Origin: UBA724 sp049596815
GTDB taxonomy: Bacteria > Bacteroidota > Bacteroidia > Flavobacteriales > Flavobacteriaceae
Direction: 5' to 3'
Assembly (NCBI GenBank): GCA_049596815.1
Contig: JBMYLY010000009.1
Location: 1-35,296, forward strand
Length of the DNA: 35,296 bases
The notes under the pieces were generated by a model, which saw only the letters and a list, made by a program, of their open reading frames with translations, did no database searches and was not told the DNA's origin. Below, one piece after another: positions 16,733 to 25,027 of this stretch. How positions within the stretch are numbered: position 1 is the stretch's first letter; every line of letters begins with the position of its first letter. The position numbers and the translations under genes are program-made.

Positions 16733-19231
16733 ATGAATAGAGTGTTCCTACCCTTATTTTGTGTTGTTTTTACCCTTTTGGGTGCTATCGACTTAGAAGC
16801 CCAAGGCAAACGCCCCTTTAGAAAAAAACCAAAAAAAGAAGAAGTTACTGCGCCCAAGCCACCTGAAAAAAAAGATAAAAATGGCATCAAACCTTATGGC
16901 AAAGTGATCACTGACAAAGCGATTACTGACAAAGGTCTTTTTGATGTTCACCAAATCGATGAAGATTATTTTTATGAAATTCCAGACAGTTTGTTTGGTC
17001 GTGAAATGTTGGTCGTCACTCGTATAGCCAAAACCGCTTCTGGAATCGGCTTTGGTGGTGGCAAACAAAACACCCAGGTTTTGCGCTGGGAGAAGCGTCC
17101 CAAAAAAGTATTGTTACGCGTGGTCTCCCACGAAGTGGTCGCAGCAGACTCACTCCCAGTGCATGAGGCGGTTGTCAACTCCAATTTCGAACCAGTATTG
17201 TATAGTTTCGACATCAAAGCATTTGGGAAAGACTCCTTGTCAACAGTCATACAAGTCAACAAATTTTTGGAAGACGACGTCAAAGCCATAGGATATCCTG
17301 CCTCAAGAAGAAAAGCCTACAAAGTGAGCAGTTTGGACAAATCGCGTTCGTTTATTGAAAGCATCAAAAGCTATCCGCTCAATGTAGAGATGCGCCATGT
17401 GAAGACCTACAACGCTGCCGAGCCACCTTCCAATTTTAGTACGGGTTCTATCAGTTTGGAGATGAACAACTCCATGATATTACTTCCTGAAGAACCCATG
17501 CGCCGCCGCTATTTTGACCAGCGTGTGGGATGGTTTGCTAGAGGGCAGATCGATTACGGACTGGATGTGCAAGAGAGTAAAACCGTTCGTTATCTCGACC
17601 GTTGGCGTTTGGAAGTCAAAGAGGAAGACATGGAAAAATTTAATCGCGGTGAATTGGTAGAACCCAAAAAACCCATTGTCTATTATATAGACCGCGCGAC
17701 CCCAAAAAAATGGCGCAAATACCTCAAACAAGGCATCGAAGATTGGCAAGTGGCTTTTGAGGCTGCTGGCTTTAAAAACGCTATCATCGCCAAAGACCCA
17801 CCCACACCCGAAGAAGACCCCGAATGGAGTCCGGAAGATGTGCGCTATTCTGTAGTGCGCTATTTGGCCTCCCCCATTCCCAACGCCAATGGCCCACACG
17901 TGAGCGACCCACGGTCTGGGGAGATTTTGGAGTCCGATATCAATTGGTACCACAATGTAATGACACTGTTGCGTAACTGGTTTTTTGTGCAGACCGCAGC
18001 CATCAATCCCGAAGCACGTGGGGTGGCCTTTAAAGACGAAATCATGGGCGAACTCATCCGCTTTGTGTCTGCGCACGAAGTGGGCCATACCATCGGTTTG
18101 CCTCACAATATGGGCAGCAGTGCGGCCTACCCAGTAGACTCGTTGCGTTCGCCAAGTTTTACAAAAAAATACGGCACGGCACCTTCTATTATGGATTATG
18201 CTCGCTTTAACTATATCGCCCAACCCGGAGACGGAGATGTGTCGTTGATGCCCAACATTGGTATTTATGACATCCACTCGGTGCGTTGGGGATACCGTCC
18301 CATACCGGAGGCAGCAACCGTCGAGGACGAAAAACCCGTTTTGGATCAATGGATTTTGGCGCATCAGGACGACCCCATGTACCGCTTTGGGCGCCAGCAA
18401 GGCTTGGTGGTAGACCCTAGCTCCCAAACCGAGGACTTGGGTGACGATGCCATCAAAGCGAGTCAGTACGGGATCGAAAACCTCAAGCGCATTGTTCCCA
18501 ACCTAATCGAATGGACAGCCGAAGATGGTAAAAACTACGACGATTTAGAGACGCTGTATGGGCAAGTTTTGAGTCAGTTTAACAGATACACTGGCCATGT
18601 GGTGTCCAACATAGGCGGGGTGTATGAATACTACAAAACCTATGACCAAGAAGGGGCTGTTTATAGTCATGTGGACAAAGACTATCAAAAAAACTGTATG
18701 GATTTCTTACACAAACAGTTGTTTGAAACCCCTACTTGGATGCTGGAAAAAGACATACTCAACAAAATCGAATCTGCTGGTACTATGGACCGCATACGCC
18801 GTACGCAGACCCGTATTTTAAACCAGTTGATGGACTTTGGACGGATGGCCAGAATCATCGAAAACGAATCCTTACACGGCAGTGATGCCTACACGCTGGT
18901 GCAAATGATGACCGACTTGCGTCGCGGCATTTGGCAAGAGCTTTATACGGGCAATCCCATAGACGCCTACCGCCGCAACCTCCAACGCGCCTATATCGAT
19001 CGTTTGGCATACCTGATGACTGAGGATCAAACTCCAATAAGCCCGTCTTCAAGGAGCAATCGAACCCGCGTACTGGTCAGTCAGTCGGATATTCGTTCGG
19101 TGGCGCGGGCACAATTGCTCAATCTAAAAAGTGCGATTGGCAATGCCATGCCGGAAGCCAAAGACCAAAACACCCGCTATCACCTGATTGATGCCGTAGA
19201 ACGCATCAATGCGGTGTTAGACCCGAAGTAG
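16733..19231 (+). CDS. Secreted zinc-dependent metalloprotease (DUF5118/DUF5117/DUF4953-like)
   Basis: Predicted exported metallopeptidase of 832 residues. An N-terminal signal peptide ends near LEAQG (about residue 25) and is followed by a Lys/Pro-rich stretch. The N-terminal half, from KPYGKVITDKAITDKGLFDV on, matches my memory of the DUF5118/DUF5117 proteins of Bacteroidota. The catalytic site is HEVGHTIGLPH, with zinc ligands His448, His452 and His458 and general base Glu449, the HExxHxxGxxH form of metzincins. A downstream SIMDYARFNY (about residue 485) fits a Met-turn. No T9SS sorting domain is seen at the C-terminus (ERINAVLDPK), so periplasmic or outer-membrane location is more likely than T9SS secretion. 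Substrate unknown. The gene stands alone, with REP-like repeats after its stop. Confidence 0.87.
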   Translation: MNRVFLPLFCVVFTLLGAIDLEAQGKRPFRKKPKKEEVTAPKPPEKKDKNGIKPYGKVITDKAITDKGLFDVHQIDEDYFYEIPDSLFGREMLVVTRIAKTASGIGFGGGKQNTQVLRWEKRPKKVLLRVVSHEVVAADSLPVHEAVVNSNFEPVLYSFDIKAFGKDSLSTVIQVNKFLEDDVKAIGYPASRRKAYKVSSLDKSRSFIESIKSYPLNVEMRHVKTYNAAEPPSNFSTGSISLEMNNSMILLPEEPMRRRYFDQRVGWFARGQIDYGLDVQESKTVRYLDRWRLEVKEEDMEKFNRGELVEPKKPIVYYIDRATPKKWRKYLKQGIEDWQVAFEAAGFKNAIIAKDPPTPEEDPEWSPEDVRYSVVRYLASPIPNANGPHVSDPRSGEILESDINWYHNVMTLLRNWFFVQTAAINPEARGVAFKDEIMGELIRFVSAHEVGHTIGLPHNMGSSAAYPVDSLRSPSFTKKYGTAPSIMDYARFNYIAQPGDGDVSLMPNIGIYDIHSVRWGYRPIPEAATVEDEKPVLDQWILAHQDDPMYRFGRQQGLVVDPSSQTEDLGDDAIKASQYGIENLKRIVPNLIEWTAEDGKNYDDLETLYGQVLSQFNRYTGHVVSNIGGVYEYYKTYDQEGAVYSHVDKDYQKNCMDFLHKQLFETPTWMLEKDILNKIESAGTMDRIRRTQTRILNQLMDFGRMARIIENESLHGSDAYTLVQMMTDLRRGIWQELYTGNPIDAYRRNLQRAYIDRLAYLMTEDQTPISPSSRSNRTRVLVSQSDIRSVARAQLLNLKSAIGNAMPEAKDQNTRYHLIDAVERINAVLDPK

Positions 19232-19260
19232 GGTTTTTTTGTAAAAACATATAGTTAGCC

Positions 19261-19386
19261 TGTCACTCCTTCCTTCCCTGTCTGCCGACAGGCAGGCGGC
19301 AGGCAGGCCTGCGCATTTACCTGCTGAAGGTAGGAGCGGGAGTCTTTAAAACTATAGTAGATGCCGCATCGGAGTGCGGCATGACA
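19261..19386. repeat. REP-like palindromic unit A, interrupted by a second repeat
   Basis: It begins TGTCACTCC and ends CATGACA, giving TGTCA/TGACA termini. The right half (from about 19332) matches unit B: AGGAG, GAGTCT, TAGTAGAT, then a hairpin ATGCCGCA-N6-TGCGGCAT. Between the two arms of the left hairpin sit about 60 extra bases. They carry the palindrome CCTGTC-TGCC-GACAGG (19277-19292) and runs of GCAGG. This looks like one repeat family inserted in the loop of another. Confidence 0.8.
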
Positions 19387-19405
19387 TCGGAAACCCAATA
19401 CAAGC

Positions 19406-19471
19406 TGTCACTCCTGTGAAAACAGGAGTCTCTAATACTTTAGTAGATACCGTATTAAATACGGCATGACA
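19406..19471. repeat. REP-like palindromic unit B, intact
   Basis: A 66-bp unit with TGTCA/TGACA ends and two hairpins: ACTCCTG-TGAAAA-CAGGAGT on the left and CCGTAT-TAA-ATACGG on the right. It lies 19 bp after unit A in the same orientation and between convergent genes, where it could also slow or end transcription from both sides. Confidence 0.8.
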
Positions 19472-19494
19472 GCAGAATGCCAAAAAAATCTATT

Positions 19495-20781
19495 TTACAA
19501 GGTTTTTACAAAGCTTTTAAACGCCGCAAGGGTTTTGTCCAGATCCTCGTAGCTGATGGCATCGTTTAGGAAATAGCTTTCAAATGCACTGGGCGGTAAG
19601 TACACCCCATGGTCTAGCATATGGTGGAAATAGCGTTTAAAGGTATCGTTATTGCCTTTGGCGGCGGTTTCAAAGTCCACCACCTGAGTGTCGGAAAAAT
19701 GCAATGACAGCATAGAGCCCACCCGATTGATCTGATAGGGAACCGAGGTTTGGGACAACAAGGCCTCCATGCCTTCATGCAGATAGGCAGTTTTTTGGGC
19801 AAGGCTGTCAAACACTTGGGGCTGCTCGTCTAGGGCGGTCAGCATGGCAAGGCCGGCAGCCATCGCCAGCGGGTTTCCACTCAAAGTCCCTGCCTGATAG
19901 ACAGGTCCCTCGGGCGCCAACTGTGCCATGATTTCGGATCGGGCGGCAAAAGCACCTACAGGCAATCCGCCCCCTATGACTTTTCCGTAGGCTACAATAT
20001 CGGCATCTACGCCCAACAATTCTTGGGCACCGCCCTTGGCCAAACGGAAACCGGTCATGACCTCATCGAAAACCAACAAGGCGCCGTGTGTGGTACACAA
20101 GTGGCGCACACTCTCCAAAAATCCGGCTAGGGGCGGCACACAGCCCATATTCCCCGCCACCGGCTCCAAAATGACAGCAGCAATTTGGTCGGGGTTGGCT
20201 TTAAAAATTTCTTCCAATTGGGCCACATTGTTATAGGGCGCCAACAAGGTGTCTTGGGCCGTTCCTTTGGTCACACCGGGGGAATTGGGACTGCCAAAAG
20301 TCACCGCACCACTACCCGCCTGAATCAAAAACGCATCGGAATGTCCGTGATAGCAACCCGAAAACTTAATGATCTTCTCACGGCCTGTAAATCCTCGCGC
20401 CAATCGGATGGCACTCATACAAGCCTCGGTTCCTGAATTGACAAAACGGATCTTGTCGATATTGGGAGCCATCGAAAGTGCGCGTTCGGCAATCTCGGTT
20501 TCGAGTTCGGTCGGGATTCCGTAGGAAGTGCCTTTTTCGGCCTGCTGCTGAACGGCCTCCACAACAGGCGCATAGGCATGACCCAATATCAAAGGACCCC
20601 AAGAAGAAATAAAATCGATATAAGAGTTGCCATCTACATCGTGTAGATAAGCACCTTGTGCCTTTTTGATAAAAATCGGTGTGCCCCCAACAGATTTAAA
20701 AGCACGGACGGGGGAGTTGACCCCACCGGGAATGACTTCTTGTGCGGATTGAAAGAGCTGACTGCTACGTGTGTACCTCAT
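19495..20781 (-). CDS. hemL: Glutamate-1-semialdehyde 2,1-aminomutase
   Basis: PLP enzyme that turns glutamate-1-semialdehyde into 5-aminolevulinate, the last step of the C5 route to heme. The 428-residue protein matches HemL throughout: IPGGVNSPVRAFKSVGG at 17-33, FISSWGPLILGHA at 57-69, RFVNSGTEACMSAIRLARG at 112-130, and the PLP Schiff-base Lys267 in VAYGKVIGGGLPVGAF. Its ATG shares one base with the stop of the glucosaminidase/LysM gene (TAATG), which suggests translational coupling. It is the last gene of a three-gene run whose 3' end faces the REP-like repeats. Confidence 0.96.
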   Translation of the reverse strand: MRYTRSSQLFQSAQEVIPGGVNSPVRAFKSVGGTPIFIKKAQGAYLHDVDGNSYIDFISSWGPLILGHAYAPVVEAVQQQAEKGTSYGIPTELETEIAERALSMAPNIDKIRFVNSGTEACMSAIRLARGFTGREKIIKFSGCYHGHSDAFLIQAGSGAVTFGSPNSPGVTKGTAQDTLLAPYNNVAQLEEIFKANPDQIAAVILEPVAGNMGCVPPLAGFLESVRHLCTTHGALLVFDEVMTGFRLAKGGAQELLGVDADIVAYGKVIGGGLPVGAFAARSEIMAQLAPEGPVYQAGTLSGNPLAMAAGLAMLTALDEQPQVFDSLAQKTAYLHEGMEALLSQTSVPYQINRVGSMLSLHFSDTQVVDFETAAKGNNDTFKRYFHHMLDHGVYLPPSAFESYFLNDAISYEDLDKTLAAFKSFVKTL

Positions 20782-21530
20782 TATTGGATGCGTAATCGTT
20801 GGCCGACCTGAATGTCGGACGAAGTTAAATCATTTGCCTTTTTTAGCTGTGCTACGGACACTTTAAATTTTCTGGACAGGCTGTAAAGCGTATCCCCTTT
20901 TTGCACCACATAGGTATCGGCATCAACAGCGCGGGGTGTGGGGGCTTTGCGACCGTCATAGCGATACAACGAAAAACGTTCTATCAGCGCAATGAGCTTG
21001 TGCGCATAGCGTGGGTCTGTGGCGTAGCCCGCTTTTTTTAACCCATGTGCCCAAGCTTTATAGTCATCTTGTTTGAGGCGAAACAAATCAGCATATCGCT
21101 CACGATCGACCAAAAAGAGAGAGTGATCCCGAAAAGAATCTTTGGGGTCATCATAAGCACGGAAGCACTCTTGAGGTGCATCGTCGTCGTGATAGACACG
21201 CTTGCCCTTCCATTCGCGTTTGCATTTGATACCAAAATGGTTGTTGGATTTCAAGGCCAATTCTCCCTGACCAGACTGTGATTCCAACAAGCCTTGTGCC
21301 AGGGTGATACTGGCGGGAATCTTAAATTTTTTCATCTCCGCTCGGGCAATCTCGGCATATCGGGCGATATAGAGTTCGTTGGGGTCGGCGGTCAATTCTG
21401 AGTTAGGTGTAGGAGAGTTGTTTTTAGATGTCTTTTGGGGGGTGTCCGCAACGGTTTCTTTTTTGGGTGTCTTGTCGTAATACACAACTTTCTTGGTGCC
21501 ACATGAGCACAAAAAGCTCAACAGGGCCAA
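20781..21530 (-). CDS. Glucosaminidase / LysM protein, likely lipoprotein; start uncertain
   Basis: Probable peptidoglycan hydrolase. The glucosaminidase-type domain runs from ELYIARYAEIARAEMKKF to ALIERFSLY, with the expected catalytic Glu in TLAQGLLESQSGQGELA and the SNNHFGIKCK segment. A single LysM domain (DTYVVQKGDTLYSLSRKFK to GQRLRIQ) ends the protein and should bind peptidoglycan. A hydrophobic segment YVALALLSFLCSCG at the N-terminus looks like a lipoprotein signal. No ATG lies near it: the only in-frame ATG (21662) would add about 40 polar residues read from inside the ACC deaminase gene. In-frame TTGs lie at 21530 and 21521, the latter overlapping the upstream stop. I list 21530 as a compromise giving 249 residues. 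hemL follows with a 1-nt overlap. Confidence 0.82.
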   Translation of the reverse strand: MALLSFLCSCGTKKVVYYDKTPKKETVADTPQKTSKNNSPTPNSELTADPNELYIARYAEIARAEMKKFKIPASITLAQGLLESQSGQGELALKSNNHFGIKCKREWKGKRVYHDDDAPQECFRAYDDPKDSFRDHSLFLVDRERYADLFRLKQDDYKAWAHGLKKAGYATDPRYAHKLIALIERFSLYRYDGRKAPTPRAVDADTYVVQKGDTLYSLSRKFKVSVAQLKKANDLTSSDIQVGQRLRIQ

Positions 21531-22432
21531 CGCAACGTACTGCCTTGCTTGGCCAAACGCGCGTTGACACCTGCGATGGCTTGAAGTCCACCTGTATGAA
21601 TGACCAAAATGCGGTTTCCGTGTGTCCAAGTATTGGATTTTAGTTGTTGCACCATACGCCAAAGCATGGGGCCGGTGTAGAGTGGGTCTAGGACAATGCC
21701 TGATTGTTTTGCTACCTCTATGGCAAAGCCGACCAACTCTGGTGGTGTTTTGGCATACCCCACAGTTTTATAGGTGGGGTCCAAAGTCCAGCGATTGTGC
21801 CCCACAAAAGTACGAATCTGTTGTGGTATGGCCACATCATATACCACCTGATAGCCCACTACCTCTTGGTGGGGCATGGCAGACTGTATGAGTCCGGCCA
21901 TGGTCCCTCCGGTACCCACCGCTACGGCAAGGGTGTCAAAAAGCGCGTCACTGTCGTTTAGGATTTCCCGACAACCCTGAACAGCCCGTGGATTGCTACC
22001 GCCTTCGGGGAGGATATAAAATGAAGGATGGTTTTCTATTAGGCGCTCTATGCCTTTCTCTTTTTGCTTATACAGTTCGCGTGACACAAAATGCAACTGC
22101 ATGCCTTTGGATTGGCAGTAAGCCAAAGTGGGGTTGAGCGGTTTGTGGGCAAGTTCGTCGCCCCGTACCACTCCTACCGATTGAAAACCATAAGCGTGGG
22201 CAGCAGCAGCGATGGCTGCCAAGTGGTTGGAAAAAGCACCTCCGAAGGTGAGCAGTCCGTCACAACCTTCTTTTTGTGCTTGTTGCAAATTGTATTTTAA
22301 CTTTCTGAATTTGTTTCCCGAAACTTCGGCATGCAATAGGTCTTCTCTTTTGACAAACACCTGCACCCCCATTTTCTCAAAAACAGGTAGTGACAAGGCT
22401 TGATTGGGTATGGGTTTGTCCGAAAAAAGCAT
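21518..22432 (-). CDS. PLP-dependent ACC deaminase / D-cysteine desulfhydrase family enzyme
   Basis: A 304-residue fold type II PLP enzyme. The N-terminal SGNKFRKLKYNLQQAQ holds the likely Schiff-base Lys41, followed by LTFGGAFSNHLAA and a phosphate-binding AVGTGGTMAGL near the middle. This pattern is shared by 1-aminocyclopropane-1-carboxylate deaminases and D-cysteine desulfhydrases, which cannot be told apart here. A role in D-amino acid or sulfur breakdown is possible. It is the first gene of a run with the glucosaminidase and hemL genes and diverges from the DUF5522 miniprotein. A near-consensus box TACTTTTA lies 3 nt before its ATG. Confidence 0.9.
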   Translation of the reverse strand: MLFSDKPIPNQALSLPVFEKMGVQVFVKREDLLHAEVSGNKFRKLKYNLQQAQKEGCDGLLTFGGAFSNHLAAIAAAAHAYGFQSVGVVRGDELAHKPLNPTLAYCQSKGMQLHFVSRELYKQKEKGIERLIENHPSFYILPEGGSNPRAVQGCREILNDSDALFDTLAVAVGTGGTMAGLIQSAMPHQEVVGYQVVYDVAIPQQIRTFVGHNRWTLDPTYKTVGYAKTPPELVGFAIEVAKQSGIVLDPLYTGPMLWRMVQQLKSNTWTHGNRILVIHTGGLQAIAGVNARLAKQGSTLRWPC

Positions 22433-22475
22433 GCCTAAAAGTACGGGTTCGTTGGAAAACCTGTATTTTTAATTC

Positions 22476-22631
22476 ATGAAAAAGAAAATCCTCCCACTCG
22501 AGGCAGGTGATTATTACTTGTCTGCTGAAGGATACAAGGTGTTTACGGCCCAATACCACCTCAAGCGGGGCTATTGCTGCCAAAGCCACTGTAGGCATTG
22601 CCCCTACGGGTATGACCCCAAAACGGCATGA
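22476..22631 (+). CDS. DUF5522-like cysteine-rich miniprotein
   Basis: A 51-residue protein beginning MKKKILPLEAGDYYLSAEGY and containing YHLKRGYCCQSHCRHCPYGYD. I recognise this as the DUF5522 pattern of short Bacteroidota proteins. Four cysteines (34, 35, 39, 42) with His38 and His41 form a CCxxxCxxC cluster that could bind zinc or an Fe-S centre. That is inference; the function is unknown. The gene lies 43 nt from the divergent ACC deaminase gene and 31 nt before the DUF4136 lipoprotein. Confidence 0.85.
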   Translation: MKKKILPLEAGDYYLSAEGYKVFTAQYHLKRGYCCQSHCRHCPYGYDPKTA

Positions 22632-22662
22632 TATTTGAATTTATAATTGAAAATAGATTCCG

Positions 22663-23193
22663 ATGAAAAAAGCAGCCTACCTCCTATTTTTTGCCACTCT
22701 GATTTCATGTGGTTCACTCCGTGTGAGTAGCGATTACGACCAAAATGTGGATTTTTCTACCTATAACTCCTATGCCTTTTTTAAGCCCGGCATCGACAAG
22801 GTTGAAATCTCTGACTTGGACAAGCGCCGCATATTGAAAGCTTTGGAAAACGCCCTTCAGTCCAAAGGCTTTCAGGCCTCAGAAACCCCCGGTTTGTTGG
22901 TCAGTTTTCAAACCCAAGCCAAAGAAAATATCAATATACACCAAAACCATCCCTACTACGGGTGGGGCTGGGGATGGGGTTGGTATCCATATGGCGCCTA
23001 TAACCACCCCTATGTCAGTACCCAAACCCAAGGGATTTTATATATCGACCTGATTGATGCCCAAACCAAACACTTGGTATGGCAAGGCAAGGGTATCGGC
23101 GTACTGCGCGAAGGCAGCGTGGCCGAGCGCGAGGCACGCATTCGTGAGTTTGTACAAGAAATCCTCAACCAATACCCACCCGGTATGCAATAA
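22663..23193 (+). CDS. DUF4136 lipoprotein
   Basis: A 176-residue envelope lipoprotein. The signal MKKAAYLLFFATLISC ends in lipobox LISC (Cys16). The body follows the DUF4136 plan: FSTYNSYAFF near the start, KGFQASETPGLLVSFQT in the middle and a C-terminal ILYIDLIDAQTKHLVWQGKGIG. An aromatic Gly-Trp repeat (YYGWGWGWGWYPYG, 98-111) sits in the central loop, as in other members. Function unknown. It lies between the DUF5522 miniprotein and the aromatic amino acid hydroxylase, which starts 26 nt downstream, and may share their transcript. Confidence 0.88.
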   Translation: MKKAAYLLFFATLISCGSLRVSSDYDQNVDFSTYNSYAFFKPGIDKVEISDLDKRRILKALENALQSKGFQASETPGLLVSFQTQAKENINIHQNHPYYGWGWGWGWYPYGAYNHPYVSTQTQGILYIDLIDAQTKHLVWQGKGIGVLREGSVAEREARIREFVQEILNQYPPGMQ

Positions 23194-23219
23194 AAACCCT
23201 ATTGTTAAGACCCGCCCCC

Positions 23220-24956
23220 ATGCAAAACGACCTTCCCTCCAATCCGATTATCGATCGGTTGCCCAAACACCTACGCAGCTACATACACCCCCAACACTAC
23301 GCACACTACAGCGCTGTGGACCAAGCTGTTTGGCGCTATGTGATGCGCCTCAACCGTCATTTACTTCCCCAAATCGCGCATAGCAGCTATTTGGAAGGTT
23401 TGGAGAAAACAGGTATTGAAACCGGTCAGATTCCCAATATGTATGGCATGAACCGCATCCTAAAAGACATCGGTTGGGCAGCGGTAGCGGTACGTGGGTT
23501 TATACCTCCACAAGCCTTTATGGCCTTTCAAGCCTACCAAGTATTGGTGATTGCCTCAGACATACGCACGCTGGAACATATTGGTTATACACCCGCTCCG
23601 GACATACTACACGAGGGAGCCGGACACGCACCCATCATCGCCAATCCGGAATATGCAGAATACCTAAGACGGTTTGGCGAAATCGGTAGTAAAGCCATTA
23701 GCAACACATATGACAAAGCGCTTTACACAGCGGTGCGTACGCTTTCTGACATTAAAGAAAACCCTGCCACTCCGCCCGCACAAATCAAAGAGGCGGAAGA
23801 AGCCGTTATCGCGTTGCAACAAAAAGAAACTGCACCAAGTGAGTTGGCACAAATCCGAAACCTACACTGGTGGACGGTAGAATATGGACTTATAGGGTCC
23901 ATGGAAAATCCAAAAATATATGGAGCCGGCTTGCTGTCCTCCATTTCAGAAAGCCAATCGTGTTTGAGTGATGAAGTAAAAAAAATCCCTTACACACTCG
24001 CAGCCGCCCAACAAGGCTTTGACATTACTAAACCCCAACCCCAGCTTTTTGTGACACCCGACTTCGCCCATTTGTCCATGGTGTTGGAAGAATTTGCCCA
24101 AACCATGGCCCTGCGCAATGGCGGTTTAGAAGGCCTCCATCAGCTCATTGCGTCCGAGGAAAATGGGACCATCGAATTGAGCACGGGACTTCAAGTTTCA
24201 GGTTTGTTTACCCAATGTATTGAAGACAAAGGGAAGCCCATCTATCTGCAAACCCAAGGTCCAACGGCTTTGGCCTACCAAAACAGCGAGCTTATCGGTC
24301 AGGGGGTGGCGCAACATCCCGATGGCTTTGGTAGCCCTATCGGAAAACTCAAACATTCCAACTTGGCCATCGAAGACATGACACCACATGACTTACGTAC
24401 CCATGGAATTTACGAAGGCAAACGCGCTGCCTTACAGTTCGAAGGCGACATTTGTGTGGAGGGTGAGGTGGTCACCGGCACTCGGAACATACAAGGCAAA
24501 ATCATGGTGGTGAAATTTAAAAATTGTCGCGTGACACATGGCGATAAAGTATTGTTTCATCCTGACTGGGGCGTTTATGACATGGCCGTGGGCAAAGAAG
24601 TAGTGGCTGCCTACTCGGGCGTGGCCGATCCGGATCGATTTCCTTTAGATGCTCCCACAAAAGAAACGCAGCCCGAAAAACTCTTACCACCCCTCAATGA
24701 AGTCTATGCGGCGGTGCGTCAGTTGCGCAACCAAAACCAAGCCAAAGAAGAACAACAGGCTTCCTTTTTGGAATTGTTGCAAACCGATGGCAAAGCCGAT
24801 GGCTGGTTGGCGGTATTGGAAATATGCGAATGGGCCCAACATTCGGGCTATGTACAGCTAGCCAAAGACAGCCGCAAGTATTTAAAAAAACTCCAACGGC
24901 AATATCCGGAGTTGCAAGTGCCTATTGATGATGGGTTGTTGCTGTTGGAGGTGTAA
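23220..24956 (+). CDS. Aromatic amino acid hydroxylase (phenylalanine 4-monooxygenase-like), long form
   Basis: Predicted non-heme iron, pterin-dependent hydroxylase, most likely Phe to Tyr. The iron ligands of the family are visible: His131 and His136 in DILHEGAGHAPII and Glu221 in WWTVEYGL. The segments GFIPPQAFMAFQAY and YTPAPDILHEGAGH fit the catalytic core. The protein has 578 residues, about twice a typical bacterial single-domain enzyme. The core ends near residue 300, and the remaining roughly 280 residues hold a beta-rich segment (GIYEGKRAALQFEGDICVEGEVVTGTRNIQGKI) and a helical tail. ATG 23220 is chosen; an in-frame TTG at 23202 has no support. No pterin-recycling gene is adjacent. 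It converges on alaS with a 71-nt gap and no clear terminator. Confidence 0.9.
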   Translation: MQNDLPSNPIIDRLPKHLRSYIHPQHYAHYSAVDQAVWRYVMRLNRHLLPQIAHSSYLEGLEKTGIETGQIPNMYGMNRILKDIGWAAVAVRGFIPPQAFMAFQAYQVLVIASDIRTLEHIGYTPAPDILHEGAGHAPIIANPEYAEYLRRFGEIGSKAISNTYDKALYTAVRTLSDIKENPATPPAQIKEAEEAVIALQQKETAPSELAQIRNLHWWTVEYGLIGSMENPKIYGAGLLSSISESQSCLSDEVKKIPYTLAAAQQGFDITKPQPQLFVTPDFAHLSMVLEEFAQTMALRNGGLEGLHQLIASEENGTIELSTGLQVSGLFTQCIEDKGKPIYLQTQGPTALAYQNSELIGQGVAQHPDGFGSPIGKLKHSNLAIEDMTPHDLRTHGIYEGKRAALQFEGDICVEGEVVTGTRNIQGKIMVVKFKNCRVTHGDKVLFHPDWGVYDMAVGKEVVAAYSGVADPDRFPLDAPTKETQPEKLLPPLNEVYAAVRQLRNQNQAKEEQQASFLELLQTDGKADGWLAVLEICEWAQHSGYVQLAKDSRKYLKKLQRQYPELQVPIDDGLLLLEV

Positions 24957-25027
24957 AAAATGTCAACCGCTTAAGCTAATTCCAATGATTGACGAATTTC
25001 TGGACAACCGAGGAACCTCAATTTGAT

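Noticed and set aside
17480..18427. 315-codon open frame on the minus strand
   Set aside because: It lies wholly opposite the metalloprotease, which has a signal peptide and an intact HExxHxxGxxH site; the antisense product looks like no known protein.
22960..22990. G-rich GGTGGGGCTGGGGATGGGG stretch, possible quadruplex
   Set aside because: It encodes the Gly-Trp repeat typical of DUF4136 proteins; there is no evidence for a regulatory role.
24957..25027. Convergent gap between the hydroxylase and alaS checked for terminator or small gene
   Set aside because: No GC-rich hairpin with T-tract and no credible frame; nothing to report.
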